Source: JALORV01 sp035429805 (GTDB taxonomy: Bacteria; Pseudomonadota; Gammaproteobacteria; Burkholderiales; Burkholderiaceae_F). Taken from it: a stretch of DNA of 64,000 bases. The position numbers and the translations under genes are program-made. The notes beneath the pieces are model-generated. The model saw nothing but the letters and a program-made list of their open reading frames with translations. It made no database searches and had not been told where the DNA came from. Positions 54,587 through 63,978 of this stretch are shown in pieces; positions within the stretch are counted from its first letter, which is position 1; each line of letters starts with the position of its first letter. Where the stretch lies: NCBI GenBank assembly GCA_035429805.1, contig DAOMFL010000008.1, positions 17,041 to 81,040 on the forward strand, read 5' to 3'.

Positions 54587-55917
54587 GCCGCCTTGCCTTC
54601 GCCGAGCCGGGCCAGCAGCACGCCGCGCACATAGCCCGCATGCTGTCGCAGCGTGTAGAGCTGCGAAAGGTACGCCTTCGGCACCTTGACGCGATTGAGC
54701 CGGGCATCGATCTCGATCATTCGCGCCAGCTGCGCGGCCGCATCGACACCGCCTTCGGTGGCGGCGCGCTCGATCCGGTTCACCTCGACGTACCAGCCGT
54801 CCAGCCTGCTGCGGATGCGCCAGTCATAGATCTTGGGCAGGTAGGCGAATGCCGGAATCGCCACCGCGAGCAGCGGCAGCAGGATGAACAGCCATCGCTC
54901 GGCCCACACCGCGAGCCAGAACGGCAGCACGCGTCGCAGCAGCGAAGGACGCTCCTTGTAGAAGCGGTCGGCGTCGGTGTCGAGCGGAAGTTCCACGTCC
55001 ATCGGCGCCGGAAAGACGCCGGCCGGATGCAGCAGCGAGGGTCCGCCGTGTACCTCGCGTGCCGCCTGCAGCAGCAGTTCGACCGCGACCGGGTGCAGCT
55101 CCTCGCGGGCGATCAGGTTGGCCGTGACCGCAATCATTGTCATGTCCCGGGGCGGTATGCCGTCCTTGAGGTCCACGACGCCTTCGGGCAGGTCGAGCTT
55201 GTGCAGGTAAGGCAGCCGCCGGATGTAGGCGTCGGCGCGACGCGCGTCCATCATGCGCACTCCGGGTGTTCGAAGCAGTTGCTGCACGGCGGGACCGTCG
55301 ATCGCCGAGACGTAGAGCGCGACGTCGATCTTGCCGTCGACGAGCGCCTGCGCTGCCGCGAGGCCGCCCAGTTCCACCAGCGTAGTCGGCGGCTCGGCGA
55401 GTCCGTTGTCGCGGGCCAGCGCCAGACCCAGTGCGTGTGTGCCGCCTCCCGGAATGCCGATGGCTACGCGCATTCCGCGCAGTTCGGAGACGCGTTCGAT
55501 CGTCTCCTTTCCGCGATAGAAGACCCAGATGGGTTCGTAGAACAGGCTGCCGAGGGTGTAGAGCTGCTGCGCATCATCGGGCTGCACCAGACCCCCCTGC
55601 ACGAGGCCGACTTCGACACCGCGGTCGCCCGACCTCAGCCGTTCGAGGTTCTGCGCCGCGCCCGAAGACGGCAGCAGCACGAGCTCGACGCCGTATCGCG
55701 ACAGCAGTTCGCGGTAGCGCAGCGCGTAGCGGTGGTAGGCGCCGTCCTCGGCGCCCGTCGTCATGACGATCTGTTTCGGCAGCGGCGGCGGAGCCAGTCG
55801 GGCGAGCACCCAGCCGAGCAGCGCCAGCACGATCACCATGCCGACGACGTACCACGCCAGGTCCCGGCCCTCGATGTTCTCCGACAGGCGCTTGCGGACG
55901 AATTCGGAAGTGATCAT
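54583..55917 (-). CDS. Membrane-anchored TAXI-type substrate-binding protein
   Basis: A 444-residue protein related to TAXI receptors of TRAP transporters. An N-terminal membrane anchor (about 22-42) precedes the binding domain (about 47-330, with IVMTTGAEDGAYHRYA, LPSSGAAQNLERL and IGIPGGGTHALGLALA). A second membrane helix (about 352-372) leads to a cytoplasmic helical tail. No TRAP permease genes are beside it, so it may sense and not transport. The ATG at 55917 lies eight bases after the exonuclease gene's stop codon, so they may be co-transcribed. Confidence 0.8.
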   Translation of the reverse strand: MITSEFVRKRLSENIEGRDLAWYVVGMVIVLALLGWVLARLAPPPLPKQIVMTTGAEDGAYHRYALRYRELLSRYGVELVLLPSSGAAQNLERLRSGDRGVEVGLVQGGLVQPDDAQQLYTLGSLFYEPIWVFYRGKETIERVSELRGMRVAIGIPGGGTHALGLALARDNGLAEPPTTLVELGGLAAAQALVDGKIDVALYVSAIDGPAVQQLLRTPGVRMMDARRADAYIRRLPYLHKLDLPEGVVDLKDGIPPRDMTMIAVTANLIAREELHPVAVELLLQAAREVHGGPSLLHPAGVFPAPMDVELPLDTDADRFYKERPSLLRRVLPFWLAVWAERWLFILLPLLAVAIPAFAYLPKIYDWRIRSRLDGWYVEVNRIERAATEGGVDAAAQLARMIEIDARLNRVKVPKAYLSQLYTLRQHAGYVRGVLLARLGEGKAA

Positions 55918-55924
55918 CGGGCGT

Positions 55925-56701
55925 TCACAGCCTTCCTGTGTATTCGATCGTCAGCGGCGCGTGATCCGAGAAGCGCCTGTCCGTGTAGATCGCGGCATGC
56001 CGGGCGCGGGCGGCAAAGCCCGGCGTGGCGATCTGGTAGTCGATGCGCCAGCCGACGTTCTTGGCCCACGCCTGGCCACGATTGCTCCACCAGGTGTACT
56101 GCTCGGGCCGGTCATCGAGCCTGCGAAACACGTCGACCCATCCGCCTTGATCGAGCACCTCGCCGAGCCACGCCCGTTCCTCCGGCAGGAAGCCGGAATT
56201 CTTCCGGTTGCCGCGCCAGTTCTTGAGGTCGATCTCCTTGTGCGCGATGTTGACGTCGCCGCAGAACACGACTTCGCGGCCGCTCGCGCGCAGCCGCGCA
56301 AGATGCGGCGCGAATTCGGCGAGGAAGCGGTATTTCGCGGCCTGGCGCTCGGGGCCGGACGATCCTGACGGGAAGTACACCGAGATCACAGTGACGTCCC
56401 GGAATTCGGCTTCGACATAGCGGCCCTCCGCGTCGAACTCGGCGGAGCCGAAGCCCAGACGCACCGCGCGCGGCTCCTTGGCGGCGTACAGCGCCGTGCC
56501 GGAATAGCCACGTCGCTGTGCGCAGTGGAAATGTCCGTGCAGACCCGGGGGAAAGCGCATCGCCTCCGGGATGTCGACCTCGTCGGCCTTGACCTCCTGC
56601 AGGCAGACGATGTCCGGCTCGGCGCGGCGCAGCCAGCGAAACAGCCCCTTCGACGCGGCCGAGCGGATGCCGTTGACGTTCAGGGTGATGATGCGCAGCA
56701 T
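55925..56701 (-). CDS. xth: Exodeoxyribonuclease III
   Basis: A 258-residue AP endonuclease/3'-exonuclease of the EEP fold, acting in base-excision repair. Motifs in order are LNVNGIRSAASKG, the metal-binding Glu in CLQEVKA, FCGDVNIAHKEIDLKN, and the catalytic pair in FSDHAPL at the end. The length fits the ExoA/XthA family. The ATG at 56701 begins directly with the first beta-strand (MLRIITLN). It is divergent from pyrE across 120 bp. Confidence 0.94.
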   Translation of the reverse strand: MLRIITLNVNGIRSAASKGLFRWLRRAEPDIVCLQEVKADEVDIPEAMRFPPGLHGHFHCAQRRGYSGTALYAAKEPRAVRLGFGSAEFDAEGRYVEAEFRDVTVISVYFPSGSSGPERQAAKYRFLAEFAPHLARLRASGREVVFCGDVNIAHKEIDLKNWRGNRKNSGFLPEERAWLGEVLDQGGWVDVFRRLDDRPEQYTWWSNRGQAWAKNVGWRIDYQIATPGFAARARHAAIYTDRRFSDHAPLTIEYTGRL

Positions 56702-56821
56702 AAAATCGATCGCCTCGGTGGCGCGGAATTCGCCGGCATTTTCCATGCTTTTGGCCGGTGCGCTGCGGCACAATCCGCATGGCATCCATCCTCCGGGACG
56801 GCGGGGTCCCCTAGTCCTATC

Positions 56822-57499
56822 GTGCAGTCGCTGCGGCAGCAGTTCATCGAATTTGCGCTCCAGGCAGGCGTCCTGCGCTTCGGCGAGTTCAAGACCAAGG
56901 CGGGCCGACTGTCGCCCTACTTTTTCAACGCCGGGCTCTTCAACCGCGGAGCGCTGCTGGGTCGCCTCGCGCGCTTCTACGCGCAGACGCTGCTCGCCGC
57001 GCGTGCCGAAGGGCGGGTGCAGTTCGACATGCTGTTCGGTCCGGCCTACAAGGGCATCACCCTGGCGGCGGCCACGGCCGTGGCGCTGGCCGACCTCGGC
57101 ACCGACGTGCCGTTCGCGTTCAACCGCAAGGAAGCAAAGGACCACGGCGAGGGAGGGCTGATCGTCGGGGCGCCGCTTGCCGGGCGCGTCGTCGTCATCG
57201 ACGACGTCATCACGGCGGGTACCTCGGTGCGCGAATCGGTCGAGCTGATCCGCGGCGCCGGCGCGACGCCGGCAGCGGTGCTGATCGCACTGGACCGCAT
57301 GGAACGGGCCGGTCCGGACGGTGCGCTGTCGCCACGTTCTGCAGTCCAGGAAGTGGAGGCGAACTACCGCCTGCCGGTGCTGGCGATCGCGAACCTCGAT
57401 GACCTCATGCAATTCCTCGCGGCCGATTCGGCGCAGGCGCAGCAGGCGCGCGCCCACCGGTCGGCCGTGGAACGCTATCGGGAGCGCTATGGAGCCTGA
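56822..57499 (+). CDS. pyrE: Orotate phosphoribosyltransferase
   Basis: PyrE makes orotidine 5'-phosphate in pyrimidine synthesis. The 225-residue protein has the family start LRQQFIEFALQAGVLRFGEFKTKAGRLSPYF and FGPAYKGITLA. The flexible loop is RKEAKDHGEGG, and the phosphoribosyl-pyrophosphate site is VVVIDDVITAGTSV. It starts at GTG. The next gene begins inside its last 11 bases. Confidence 0.95.
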   Translation: MQSLRQQFIEFALQAGVLRFGEFKTKAGRLSPYFFNAGLFNRGALLGRLARFYAQTLLAARAEGRVQFDMLFGPAYKGITLAAATAVALADLGTDVPFAFNRKEAKDHGEGGLIVGAPLAGRVVVIDDVITAGTSVRESVELIRGAGATPAAVLIALDRMERAGPDGALSPRSAVQEVEANYRLPVLAIANLDDLMQFLAADSAQAQQARAHRSAVERYRERYGA

Positions 57500-58202
57500 C
57501 CGCAATCGAATCGCCGCGAGGGCCGGGCTGTTCGTGCTACTCGCCATCATCAGCGGGGCGACCGTGGCGCAGGCACCGGCGTCGGCGCCCACCAACACCA
57601 TGTACAGCTGCACGGCCAACGGCAAGACCTATACCGCCGACCGGCCGCCGGTTGAATGTGCCAACAGCGACATCCGCGAACTCAACCGCGACGGCTCGGT
57701 GCGGCGCGTGATCCCGCGCCCGCTGACGATCGAGGAGCAGCGCGCCCGCGCACTCGAGGCGAAGAAGAAGTACGAGGAAGAAGAGAAGGTCCTGGCGCAG
57801 CGACGGCGCGACCGTTCGCTGCTGGAGGCCTATGCCGACGAGGCCGAAATCGAGGCCGCGCGCAAGAAATCGCTTGAAAGCGCCGAGCAGATCATCCGGC
57901 GCTCGCAGGAGCGCGCGAAGAGCCTGGCTGAAGACCGCCGGCGGCTCGACGACGAGGCGGAATTCTTCAAGAAGCGGGAACAGCCCGACAGCCTGAAGCG
58001 CGCCTATGCGCTGAACGCGCAGGCCGTCGGCGCCGAAGAAAAGATTGTGGCCGAAGCGCGCGGCGAAGTGGCCCGCATCAATGAGCGCTACGACGCCGAG
58101 AAGAAGCGCTTCCGCGAACTGCTGGCGCAGGGCGCGCGCCCGGTCCAGCGCAACCCCGAGTCGGACATCCTGCTCGATCCACGCTTCTCCGGACGACAAT
58201 AG
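57489..58202 (+). CDS. Exported DUF4124-domain coiled-coil protein
   Basis: A 237-residue exported protein. The signal peptide (about 10-30, ending VAQAP) is followed by a DUF4124-type N-terminal motif (NTMYSCTANGKTYTADRPPVEC, with two cysteines that may pair). A long Arg/Glu/Lys/Ala-rich coiled coil fills the rest. The gene overlaps pyrE by 11 bases and GGAG precedes its ATG, indicating coupled translation. Function is unknown. Confidence 0.8.
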   Translation: MEPDRNRIAARAGLFVLLAIISGATVAQAPASAPTNTMYSCTANGKTYTADRPPVECANSDIRELNRDGSVRRVIPRPLTIEEQRARALEAKKKYEEEEKVLAQRRRDRSLLEAYADEAEIEAARKKSLESAEQIIRRSQERAKSLAEDRRRLDDEAEFFKKREQPDSLKRAYALNAQAVGAEEKIVAEARGEVARINERYDAEKKRFRELLAQGARPVQRNPESDILLDPRFSGRQ

Positions 58203-58249
58203 GCCGCGTCGGATACTCCTCCTCAGCCCATCGTGCGAGCGCATAATCA

Positions 58250-58759
58250 ATGATGGGTCGCAGCCGAGTGATGATGAGATCTTCGTCCGGTTCCGGAACT
58301 GTCAGACGCGGGCTGTGCTGGCTGGCGCTCGCCGCGTGCGCCGTTGCGGGGTCTGCGCTGGCGCAGGCGGAGGGCGGCATGTACATCGCCGGCAACGGCT
58401 TCACGCTGGAGCAGGCCGCTACCCGCGGTCTGGCGCAGAACCCGGGCGGGCAGCGATTCTTCGTGCTGGTGCTGCCACCGAACACGCGCGCGCTGGCGAT
58501 GACGGCGCCGGAATCACTGGTCGCCGAGCGCAATCGGATCCTGGCAGGCAACGGGCTGCTGCTTGTCTGTCAGCGTGACGTTGACAGCGGTGCCGTCGAC
58601 GCCGCCAATCTGATGCCCGGTGTGATCGTGGTGCGGGGCTGGCCGCCGCCGGGCAGCAACGCGCTGCCCGAGGGGCAGAAGTTCTATCCGGACGAAGATC
58701 CGGCCACTCTGCCGCAGGCCACGGACGTTCTGCGGCGCCTGCGCGCGACCTGTTCCTGA
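58250..58759 (+). CDS. Exported protein, possibly DsrE-like
   Basis: A 169-residue predicted exported protein with a signal peptide (about 17-38, VAGSALAQAEG). The rest, with FFVLVLPPNTRALAMTAPESL, LAGNGLLLVCQRDVDSG and NLMPGVIVVRGWPP, loosely resembles the DsrE/YchN fold. The similarity is weak. Several ATG codons cluster at 58250-58276, so the exact start is open. It lies between the DUF4124 gene and a convergent peptidase. Confidence 0.6.
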   Translation: MMGRSRVMMRSSSGSGTVRRGLCWLALAACAVAGSALAQAEGGMYIAGNGFTLEQAATRGLAQNPGGQRFFVLVLPPNTRALAMTAPESLVAERNRILAGNGLLLVCQRDVDSGAVDAANLMPGVIVVRGWPPPGSNALPEGQKFYPDEDPATLPQATDVLRRLRATCS

Positions 58760-58781
58760 GCGCAGCTGCCGCGCGTTGCTG

Positions 58782-60980
58782 TCAGGGCCTGGCAACCGGC
58801 TGAAAGTCGGGCACGCCGAACTGCCAGAGGAAGAACGTGAACACATCGCCGGTGCGCTCGCGTGCCTGCGCCCGCGTGCTGCCCTGTCCATGCCCGGATT
58901 CGTAATCGAGCCGCATCAGCACCGGCCGACCCGGTGGCGCGGCGGCCGACAGCCGCGCAGCGAACTTGGCGGACTGCCATACATCGACGCGCGTGTCGTT
59001 GGCACCATGCACCAGCATGACGGCCGGGTAGACCTGACCGTCCCTCACGTGGTGGTAGCTGCTCGCCGCCAGCAGCGCGCGGAACTCATCCTCCTTCTTC
59101 ACCGTGCCGTACTCGGGAATGTTGGCGACGCCGTTGGCGCGCGTTTCCGAGCGCACCAGGTCGTGCACCCCGACGGCGGACACAGCCGCCGCAAACAGAT
59201 CCGGCCGCTCGGTGACCGCACGGCCGACGAAGATCCCGCCCGCGCTGCCGCCGTAGATGCCGAGGCGATCGCGGCTCGTGTAGCCATTGCCGATCAGCCA
59301 CTGCGCGACGGCAATGCCGTCTTTCCACGTGTTTGGCTTGGTGGCCTTCTGTCCTGCGAGGTGCCACTCCTCGCCGAACGCGCCGCCGCCGCGCACGTGG
59401 GCAATTGCATACACGCCGCCGCGCTCGAGCCAGGCATAGATGCGCGGGCTGAAAAATGGATCCTCGGTCGTGCCATACGCCCCGTAGCCGTAGACGATCG
59501 TCGGATTGCGGCCGTCGAGCTTGATGTCCCTGTGCGACAGGATCGACACCGGCACGTCGACGCCGTCGTGGCTGGGCACCATGACCTCGCGCGCGATGAT
59601 GTCCTGCGGCGCGTCGAATGTTCCGCTGGCGACCAGCGGCAACGGGATCACCGTGCCCTTCGACGGGTCGTAGAAGTACGGTTTGGCGGCGCGGGTCCAG
59701 GTCGCGAGATCGACGATGGCACCGTCGATCTGCGCGTCGGTGGCCTCGATCCGCACGCTGCCTTCGAACGGCAGCGCGATGCGTTCGACCTTCGGTGCAG
59801 CCGAGTGATCGAGCCGTGAGAGCGACAGGGTCGCACCGTCGCGCTGGGTGAAATACAGGCCGTCACGCGCGGCGCCGATGCCTGTGATCACGCTGCGCGA
59901 GGCGGGCACGACCACCTGCGCATGCGCAAGTTCGGGACGGTCGAGCGGGACCCGCAGTATGCGATAGCGCGGTGCGTCGAGCGCGGAGCGGAGGTATATC
60001 CAGCCGCCGCCGAAGGCCACGTCGCTGACCTTGTCCTTCAGCTCGACGACGGGGCGCCACTGCGCATTGCCCTGGATGGCCGCGTCCAGGTCGGCCAGGA
60101 AGAGCAACCGGTTGCGCTCGACGCCGAGGTAGACGAACGCCGCTGCGAGACGCGTGCCGGGCACCTGGAACACGATGCCGACAGCGTAGGACGGCAGTCT
60201 TAGGTCCGCGTTGAGGCTCGCACTGAAGACGCGTCGGTCCAGCTCGGGATCGAGCCCGTGGTAGTGACGCGCGGTGTCCTGGAATCGCTCGGTCGGCGGC
60301 AGCTTGTCGTAGCCTTCGCGCAGCCTCGTGTAGAAGAATCCGCGGCCGTCCTCGAGCCAGCTGACCGAGGAGTAGCGGATCCGGTCCAGCGGCTCGATCA
60401 GCGCCCGGCCGCTCGCAACGTCGATGACGTGCAGGGTGCCAATCTCACCCCCGCCGACCTGGATCGAATACGCGAGCTTGCGGCCGTCGTTCGACGGCGC
60501 GAAGTCCATGATCGCGTGCGGGCGCCCGACCGCCTTCGTCAGGGCTTCCGGATCGACGAGGACCGTGTCCTGGCCGTCGACACCGTCGCGCCACACGAGC
60601 CTGAACTGGTCTTCGCCCGGATTGCGGCGCAGGAAGAAGTAGCGACCACCTCGTGTCCGCACGACGTTGCTGGCGATGCCCGGCGCGGCCGCTTCGATCT
60701 CGGCCATGCGTCCCAGCAGGGCGGTGCGCCCCGGGATTCGGCCGAGGATCGCGTTGGTTGCGTCGGCGTTGGCGCGCAGCCAGGCCTGTACGTCGGCGTT
60801 CTTTGAGTCCTCGAGGAAGCGGTACGGGTCGTCGACCGGCGTCCCGTAGTAAGTTTCGGTCATGCTGCGCGGCACCGGAGGCGACGGAAGGTCAACTCCA
60901 GCAATGCTCGCAGCGTCGGCCAGGCCTGCGACCGCCCAGAGGGATAGCAGCCCCACCAGTGATGTGAGCGGACACTTCAT
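58782..60980 (-). CDS. Prolyl oligopeptidase family serine peptidase (S9)
   Basis: A 732-residue exported serine peptidase. The signal peptide (1-23, GLADAAS) is followed by the start of the propeller domain (TYYGTPVDDPYRFLEDSKN), which filters small peptides. The C-terminal hydrolase domain carries the catalytic serine in YGGSAGGIFVGRA, aspartate in HGANDTRVD and histidine in ESGHGQGS. PYRFLED is typical of prolyl oligopeptidases. It would cleave short proline-containing peptides in the periplasm. It is divergent from the DUF4382 lipoprotein gene. Confidence 0.92.
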   Translation of the reverse strand: MKCPLTSLVGLLSLWAVAGLADAASIAGVDLPSPPVPRSMTETYYGTPVDDPYRFLEDSKNADVQAWLRANADATNAILGRIPGRTALLGRMAEIEAAAPGIASNVVRTRGGRYFFLRRNPGEDQFRLVWRDGVDGQDTVLVDPEALTKAVGRPHAIMDFAPSNDGRKLAYSIQVGGGEIGTLHVIDVASGRALIEPLDRIRYSSVSWLEDGRGFFYTRLREGYDKLPPTERFQDTARHYHGLDPELDRRVFSASLNADLRLPSYAVGIVFQVPGTRLAAAFVYLGVERNRLLFLADLDAAIQGNAQWRPVVELKDKVSDVAFGGGWIYLRSALDAPRYRILRVPLDRPELAHAQVVVPASRSVITGIGAARDGLYFTQRDGATLSLSRLDHSAAPKVERIALPFEGSVRIEATDAQIDGAIVDLATWTRAAKPYFYDPSKGTVIPLPLVASGTFDAPQDIIAREVMVPSHDGVDVPVSILSHRDIKLDGRNPTIVYGYGAYGTTEDPFFSPRIYAWLERGGVYAIAHVRGGGAFGEEWHLAGQKATKPNTWKDGIAVAQWLIGNGYTSRDRLGIYGGSAGGIFVGRAVTERPDLFAAAVSAVGVHDLVRSETRANGVANIPEYGTVKKEDEFRALLAASSYHHVRDGQVYPAVMLVHGANDTRVDVWQSAKFAARLSAAAPPGRPVLMRLDYESGHGQGSTRAQARERTGDVFTFFLWQFGVPDFQPVARP

Positions 60981-61128
60981 CGCAATCTCCGACGGAAGGC
61001 GGACGATACCGCAGCGGACCCGATTCGGCGCGTCCGGTTGCGGCGCTCGCGCCGGCCGGGGCCGACCTTTGATTCAAGGCACTCAAGCCCACGGATTAGC
61101 GTGAAAGGTGCACTCGGAGAGTTTTCAA

Positions 61129-61147
61129 CGTGGGAAAATTTCCCACG
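61129..61147. promoter_or_regulatory. Perfect 19-base palindrome upstream of the DUF4382 gene
   Basis: CGTGGGAAA and TTTCCCACG flank a central A, 40 bases before the ATG at 61187. The even arms and AT-rich centre fit an operator for a dimeric regulator. It lies in the 206-bp region divergent from the peptidase gene. The regulator is unknown. Confidence 0.5.
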
Positions 61148-61186
61148 AGTTTGAAGAATTATGGGAACGCGGAAGGAGCGGACACG

Positions 61187-62461
61187 ATGCTGACTCGATT
61201 CTGGATGGTCGCCCGGGCCGCGGTGTGCGGCGTGGCGGGCGCTCTTGCAGTGGCTGCCTGTGGTGGCGGCGGCAGCGACGTTGTGGGCTCGACCGCGCTG
61301 CCTACGCCCCCGGGGACGCCGCCGTCCAGCATGCCGTCAACGCCCCTGCCTGGCCTAGGGACCGGCGAACTTCGCGTGGCGCTGACGGATGCACCGGCCT
61401 GCGGCTACGACGAAGTCAACGTGACGGTCGAGCGCGTGCGCGTCCACGCGAGTTCGAGCGCGAACCCCGGGGACGGTGGCTGGACCGACATCGCAGTCAA
61501 CCCACCGCGCAGGGTCGATCTGTTGTCGCTGCAAAACGGCGTCCTGGTCGATCTTGGCCAGACGACCCTGCCTGCCGGCCAGTACACGCAGATGCGTCTG
61601 GTGCTGGCCTCGAATGGCTCCGGTACGCCGGCGAACTACGTCGTGCCCAGCAGCGGCAGCATGACGCCCGTCGCGATGGCCACGCCGAGCGCCCAGCAGA
61701 GCGGTATCAAGCTGATTCACGGCTTCACGATCGAAGCGGGCAAGACGACCGGGCTCGTCCTTGACTTTGACGCGTGCAAGTCGATCGTCAGGCGCGGCAA
61801 CGGCTCGTATGGATTGAAGCCGGTCATCGGCGTGACACCAATGACACTGACCGCGATCGCGGGCTACGTGCAGACCGGCCTGACGGACGTCACGGTGAGC
61901 GCCCAGAAGGGCGGAATCGTGATGAAGGCGACTCAGCCGAACGCGAGCGGACGGTTCGTGCTGGCCCCGCTGGATCCGGCGAACGGCCCGTATGACGTCG
62001 TGTTCACGGGCAAAACGCTCACGACCTCAGTCATCGCCGCCGTGCCAGTCGCCGCAGAGCAGACGACGACTCTGAACAGCAGTCTCGATGCGGTCGCGAT
62101 TCCGGGCTCGCCGTACGGCACCGTGGCCGGCAAATTGGGTCCGGCCGGCGCCCGCGACACCGGGGCGGTGCGGGCCCTGCAGGCGATTGGATCGGGTCCG
62201 ACGGTCGAAGTGGCGCAGGTGAACGTCGATCCGACCACCGGCGACTATTCACAGACCCTGCCGACGGCGGCTCCGCGGCTACTGACGTACTCGAATCCGA
62301 TGGTGACGCCGCTCAACTTCCAGGCGCAGGCAGCCAGCGCCGGCAAGTACAAGCTCGAGGCGTCGGCGAGCGGCTACCTGACCCAGCTCGGCAGCGAAAT
62401 CACCGTCACGATGGGAACACTCCTCGGCAGTCAGGACTTCACGCTCGCACCTGCGCCGTAA
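61187..62461 (+). CDS. DUF4382 domain lipoprotein
   Basis: A 424-residue predicted lipoprotein. The signal (ALAVAACGGGGSD, lipidated Cys near residue 26) is followed by a Pro/Thr-rich linker. A DUF4382 domain (about 60-225) starts at GELRVALTDAPACGYDEVNVTVERVRVH and runs to LVLDFDACKSIV. The remaining 190 residues form carboxypeptidase-regulatory-like beta repeats (ITAIAGYV, GKYKLEASASGYL). DUF4382 proteins are surface or periplasmic with no known activity. AAGGAG precedes the ATG well. Confidence 0.85.
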   Translation: MLTRFWMVARAAVCGVAGALAVAACGGGGSDVVGSTALPTPPGTPPSSMPSTPLPGLGTGELRVALTDAPACGYDEVNVTVERVRVHASSSANPGDGGWTDIAVNPPRRVDLLSLQNGVLVDLGQTTLPAGQYTQMRLVLASNGSGTPANYVVPSSGSMTPVAMATPSAQQSGIKLIHGFTIEAGKTTGLVLDFDACKSIVRRGNGSYGLKPVIGVTPMTLTAIAGYVQTGLTDVTVSAQKGGIVMKATQPNASGRFVLAPLDPANGPYDVVFTGKTLTTSVIAAVPVAAEQTTTLNSSLDAVAIPGSPYGTVAGKLGPAGARDTGAVRALQAIGSGPTVEVAQVNVDPTTGDYSQTLPTAAPRLLTYSNPMVTPLNFQAQAASAGKYKLEASASGYLTQLGSEITVTMGTLLGSQDFTLAPAP

Positions 62462-62481
62462 CCCTCGCCGGTGGCGACGAG

Positions 62482-62502
62482 GCGGCCCTGCGGGGCCGCT
62501 TT
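62482..62502 (+). terminator. Hairpin terminator after the DUF4382 gene
   Basis: GCGGCCC (62482-62488) pairs with GGGCCGC (62493-62499) around TGCG, followed by TTTG. The T-run is short. It separates the lipoprotein gene from the convergent gatB. Confidence 0.55.
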
Positions 62503-62511
62503 GATTTGAGC

Positions 62512-63978
62512 TCAGTCGGCAAGCCGCCGCCGCAGGATCTCGTTGACCTGCTGCGGGTTGGCTTTGCCTTTGGTGGCCTTCATCGCCTGGCCGACCAGTG
62601 CGTTGAACGCCTTCTCCTTGCCGGAGCGGAACTCCTCGACGGACTTCGCATTCGCGGCGAGCACCTCGTCGACGATCTTCTCGATGGCACCGGTGTCGGA
62701 AATCTGGCGCAGGCCGCGCGCCTCGATGATGGCATCGGCGCTGCTGCCTTCGCCGGCCCACAGCGCGGCGAAGACATCCTTCGCGGTCTTGTTATTGATC
62801 GTGCCGTCGAGCACGCGCTGGATGAGGCCGGCGAGCTGGGCCGGAGGCACCGGCGCGGCCGCAGCATCGAGGGACGAGGCGTTCAGTGCTGCCGAGAATT
62901 CGCCCAGCACCCAGTTGGCGGCCGCCTTCCTGTCCGCGACGTTTCTGGCGACGCCCTCGAAGTAACCGGCCAGTCCCTTGGAAGCGGTCAGCGTCTGCGC
63001 CTCGTAGTCGGACAGGCCGTAGGTGCTGACGAAGCGCTCACGCATCGCGCCGGGCAGTTCCGGCAGTTCAGCGCGCACGCGCTCGATCCATTCCTTAGAG
63101 ATCTCGAGCGGCAGCAGATCCGGGTCCGGGAAGTAGCGATAGTCCATCGCGTCTTCCTTGCTGCGCATGCTGCGCGTCTCGTCGCGGTCGGGATCGTAGA
63201 GTCGCGTCTCCTGCACCACCGTGCCGCCGTCCTCGATCAGTTCGATCTGGCGTCGCGCCTCGAACTCGATCGCCTGCTGCATGAAGCGGAAGCTGTTCAG
63301 GTTCTTGATCTCGCAGCGCGTACCGAGCGCGGTATCGCTGGCGCGGCGCACCGAGACATTCGCGTCGCAGCGGAACGAGCCTTCCTGCATGTTGCCATCG
63401 CACACGCCGAGCCAGACCACCAGCGAGTGCAGCGCCTTCGCATAGGCAATAGCCTCGGTCGCCGCGCCGCTCACGCTCGCGACGCGGATGTCGGGTTCGG
63501 ACACGATCTCGAGCAGCGGTGTTCCGGCGCGATTCAGGTCGATGCCCGACATGCCGTGGAAGTCCTCGTGCAGCGACTTGCCCGCATCCTCCTCGAGATG
63601 CGCGCGCGTCAGCCGCACCGTCTTCAGATACGCCTCGCCGCCCTTCGGCTGCACGACGAAGCTGAGGCTGCCGCCCTGCACGACCGGGATCTCGTACTGG
63701 CTGATCTGGTACCCCTTCGGCAGATCGGGATAGAAGTAGTTCTTGCGGGCGAACACGCTGCGCGGCGCGATCGTCGCACCGACCGCCAGCCCGAAGCAGA
63801 TTGCGCGCTCGACCGCGCCACGGTTGAGTACCGGCAGCGTGCCGGGCAATGCGACGTCGATGACGCTCGCCTGCGAATTCGGCTCGGCGCCGAACGCGGT
63901 CGAAGCGCCCGAGAAGATCTTGCTGGCTGTCGTCAGCTGTGCATGGGTCTCGAGACCGATCACCACTTCCCACGTCAT
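62512..63978 (-). CDS. gatB: Aspartyl/glutamyl-tRNA amidotransferase subunit B
   Basis: GatB binds misacylated Glu-tRNA(Gln) or Asp-tRNA(Asn) and, with GatA and GatC, amidates it. The 488-residue protein has the family start WEVVIGLETHAQL, the FYPDLPKGYQISQY region, and DLNRAGTPLLEIVSEPD. The helical tail domain ends in NPQQVNEILRRRLAD. Zinc-type cysteines lie in CDGNMQEGSFRCD. I chose ATG 63978, with AGGAG eight bases upstream, over a GTG two codons earlier. gatA and gatC would be expected beyond the window end. Confidence 0.96.
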   Translation of the reverse strand: MTWEVVIGLETHAQLTTASKIFSGASTAFGAEPNSQASVIDVALPGTLPVLNRGAVERAICFGLAVGATIAPRSVFARKNYFYPDLPKGYQISQYEIPVVQGGSLSFVVQPKGGEAYLKTVRLTRAHLEEDAGKSLHEDFHGMSGIDLNRAGTPLLEIVSEPDIRVASVSGAATEAIAYAKALHSLVVWLGVCDGNMQEGSFRCDANVSVRRASDTALGTRCEIKNLNSFRFMQQAIEFEARRQIELIEDGGTVVQETRLYDPDRDETRSMRSKEDAMDYRYFPDPDLLPLEISKEWIERVRAELPELPGAMRERFVSTYGLSDYEAQTLTASKGLAGYFEGVARNVADRKAAANWVLGEFSAALNASSLDAAAAPVPPAQLAGLIQRVLDGTINNKTAKDVFAALWAGEGSSADAIIEARGLRQISDTGAIEKIVDEVLAANAKSVEEFRSGKEKAFNALVGQAMKATKGKANPQQVNEILRRRLAD

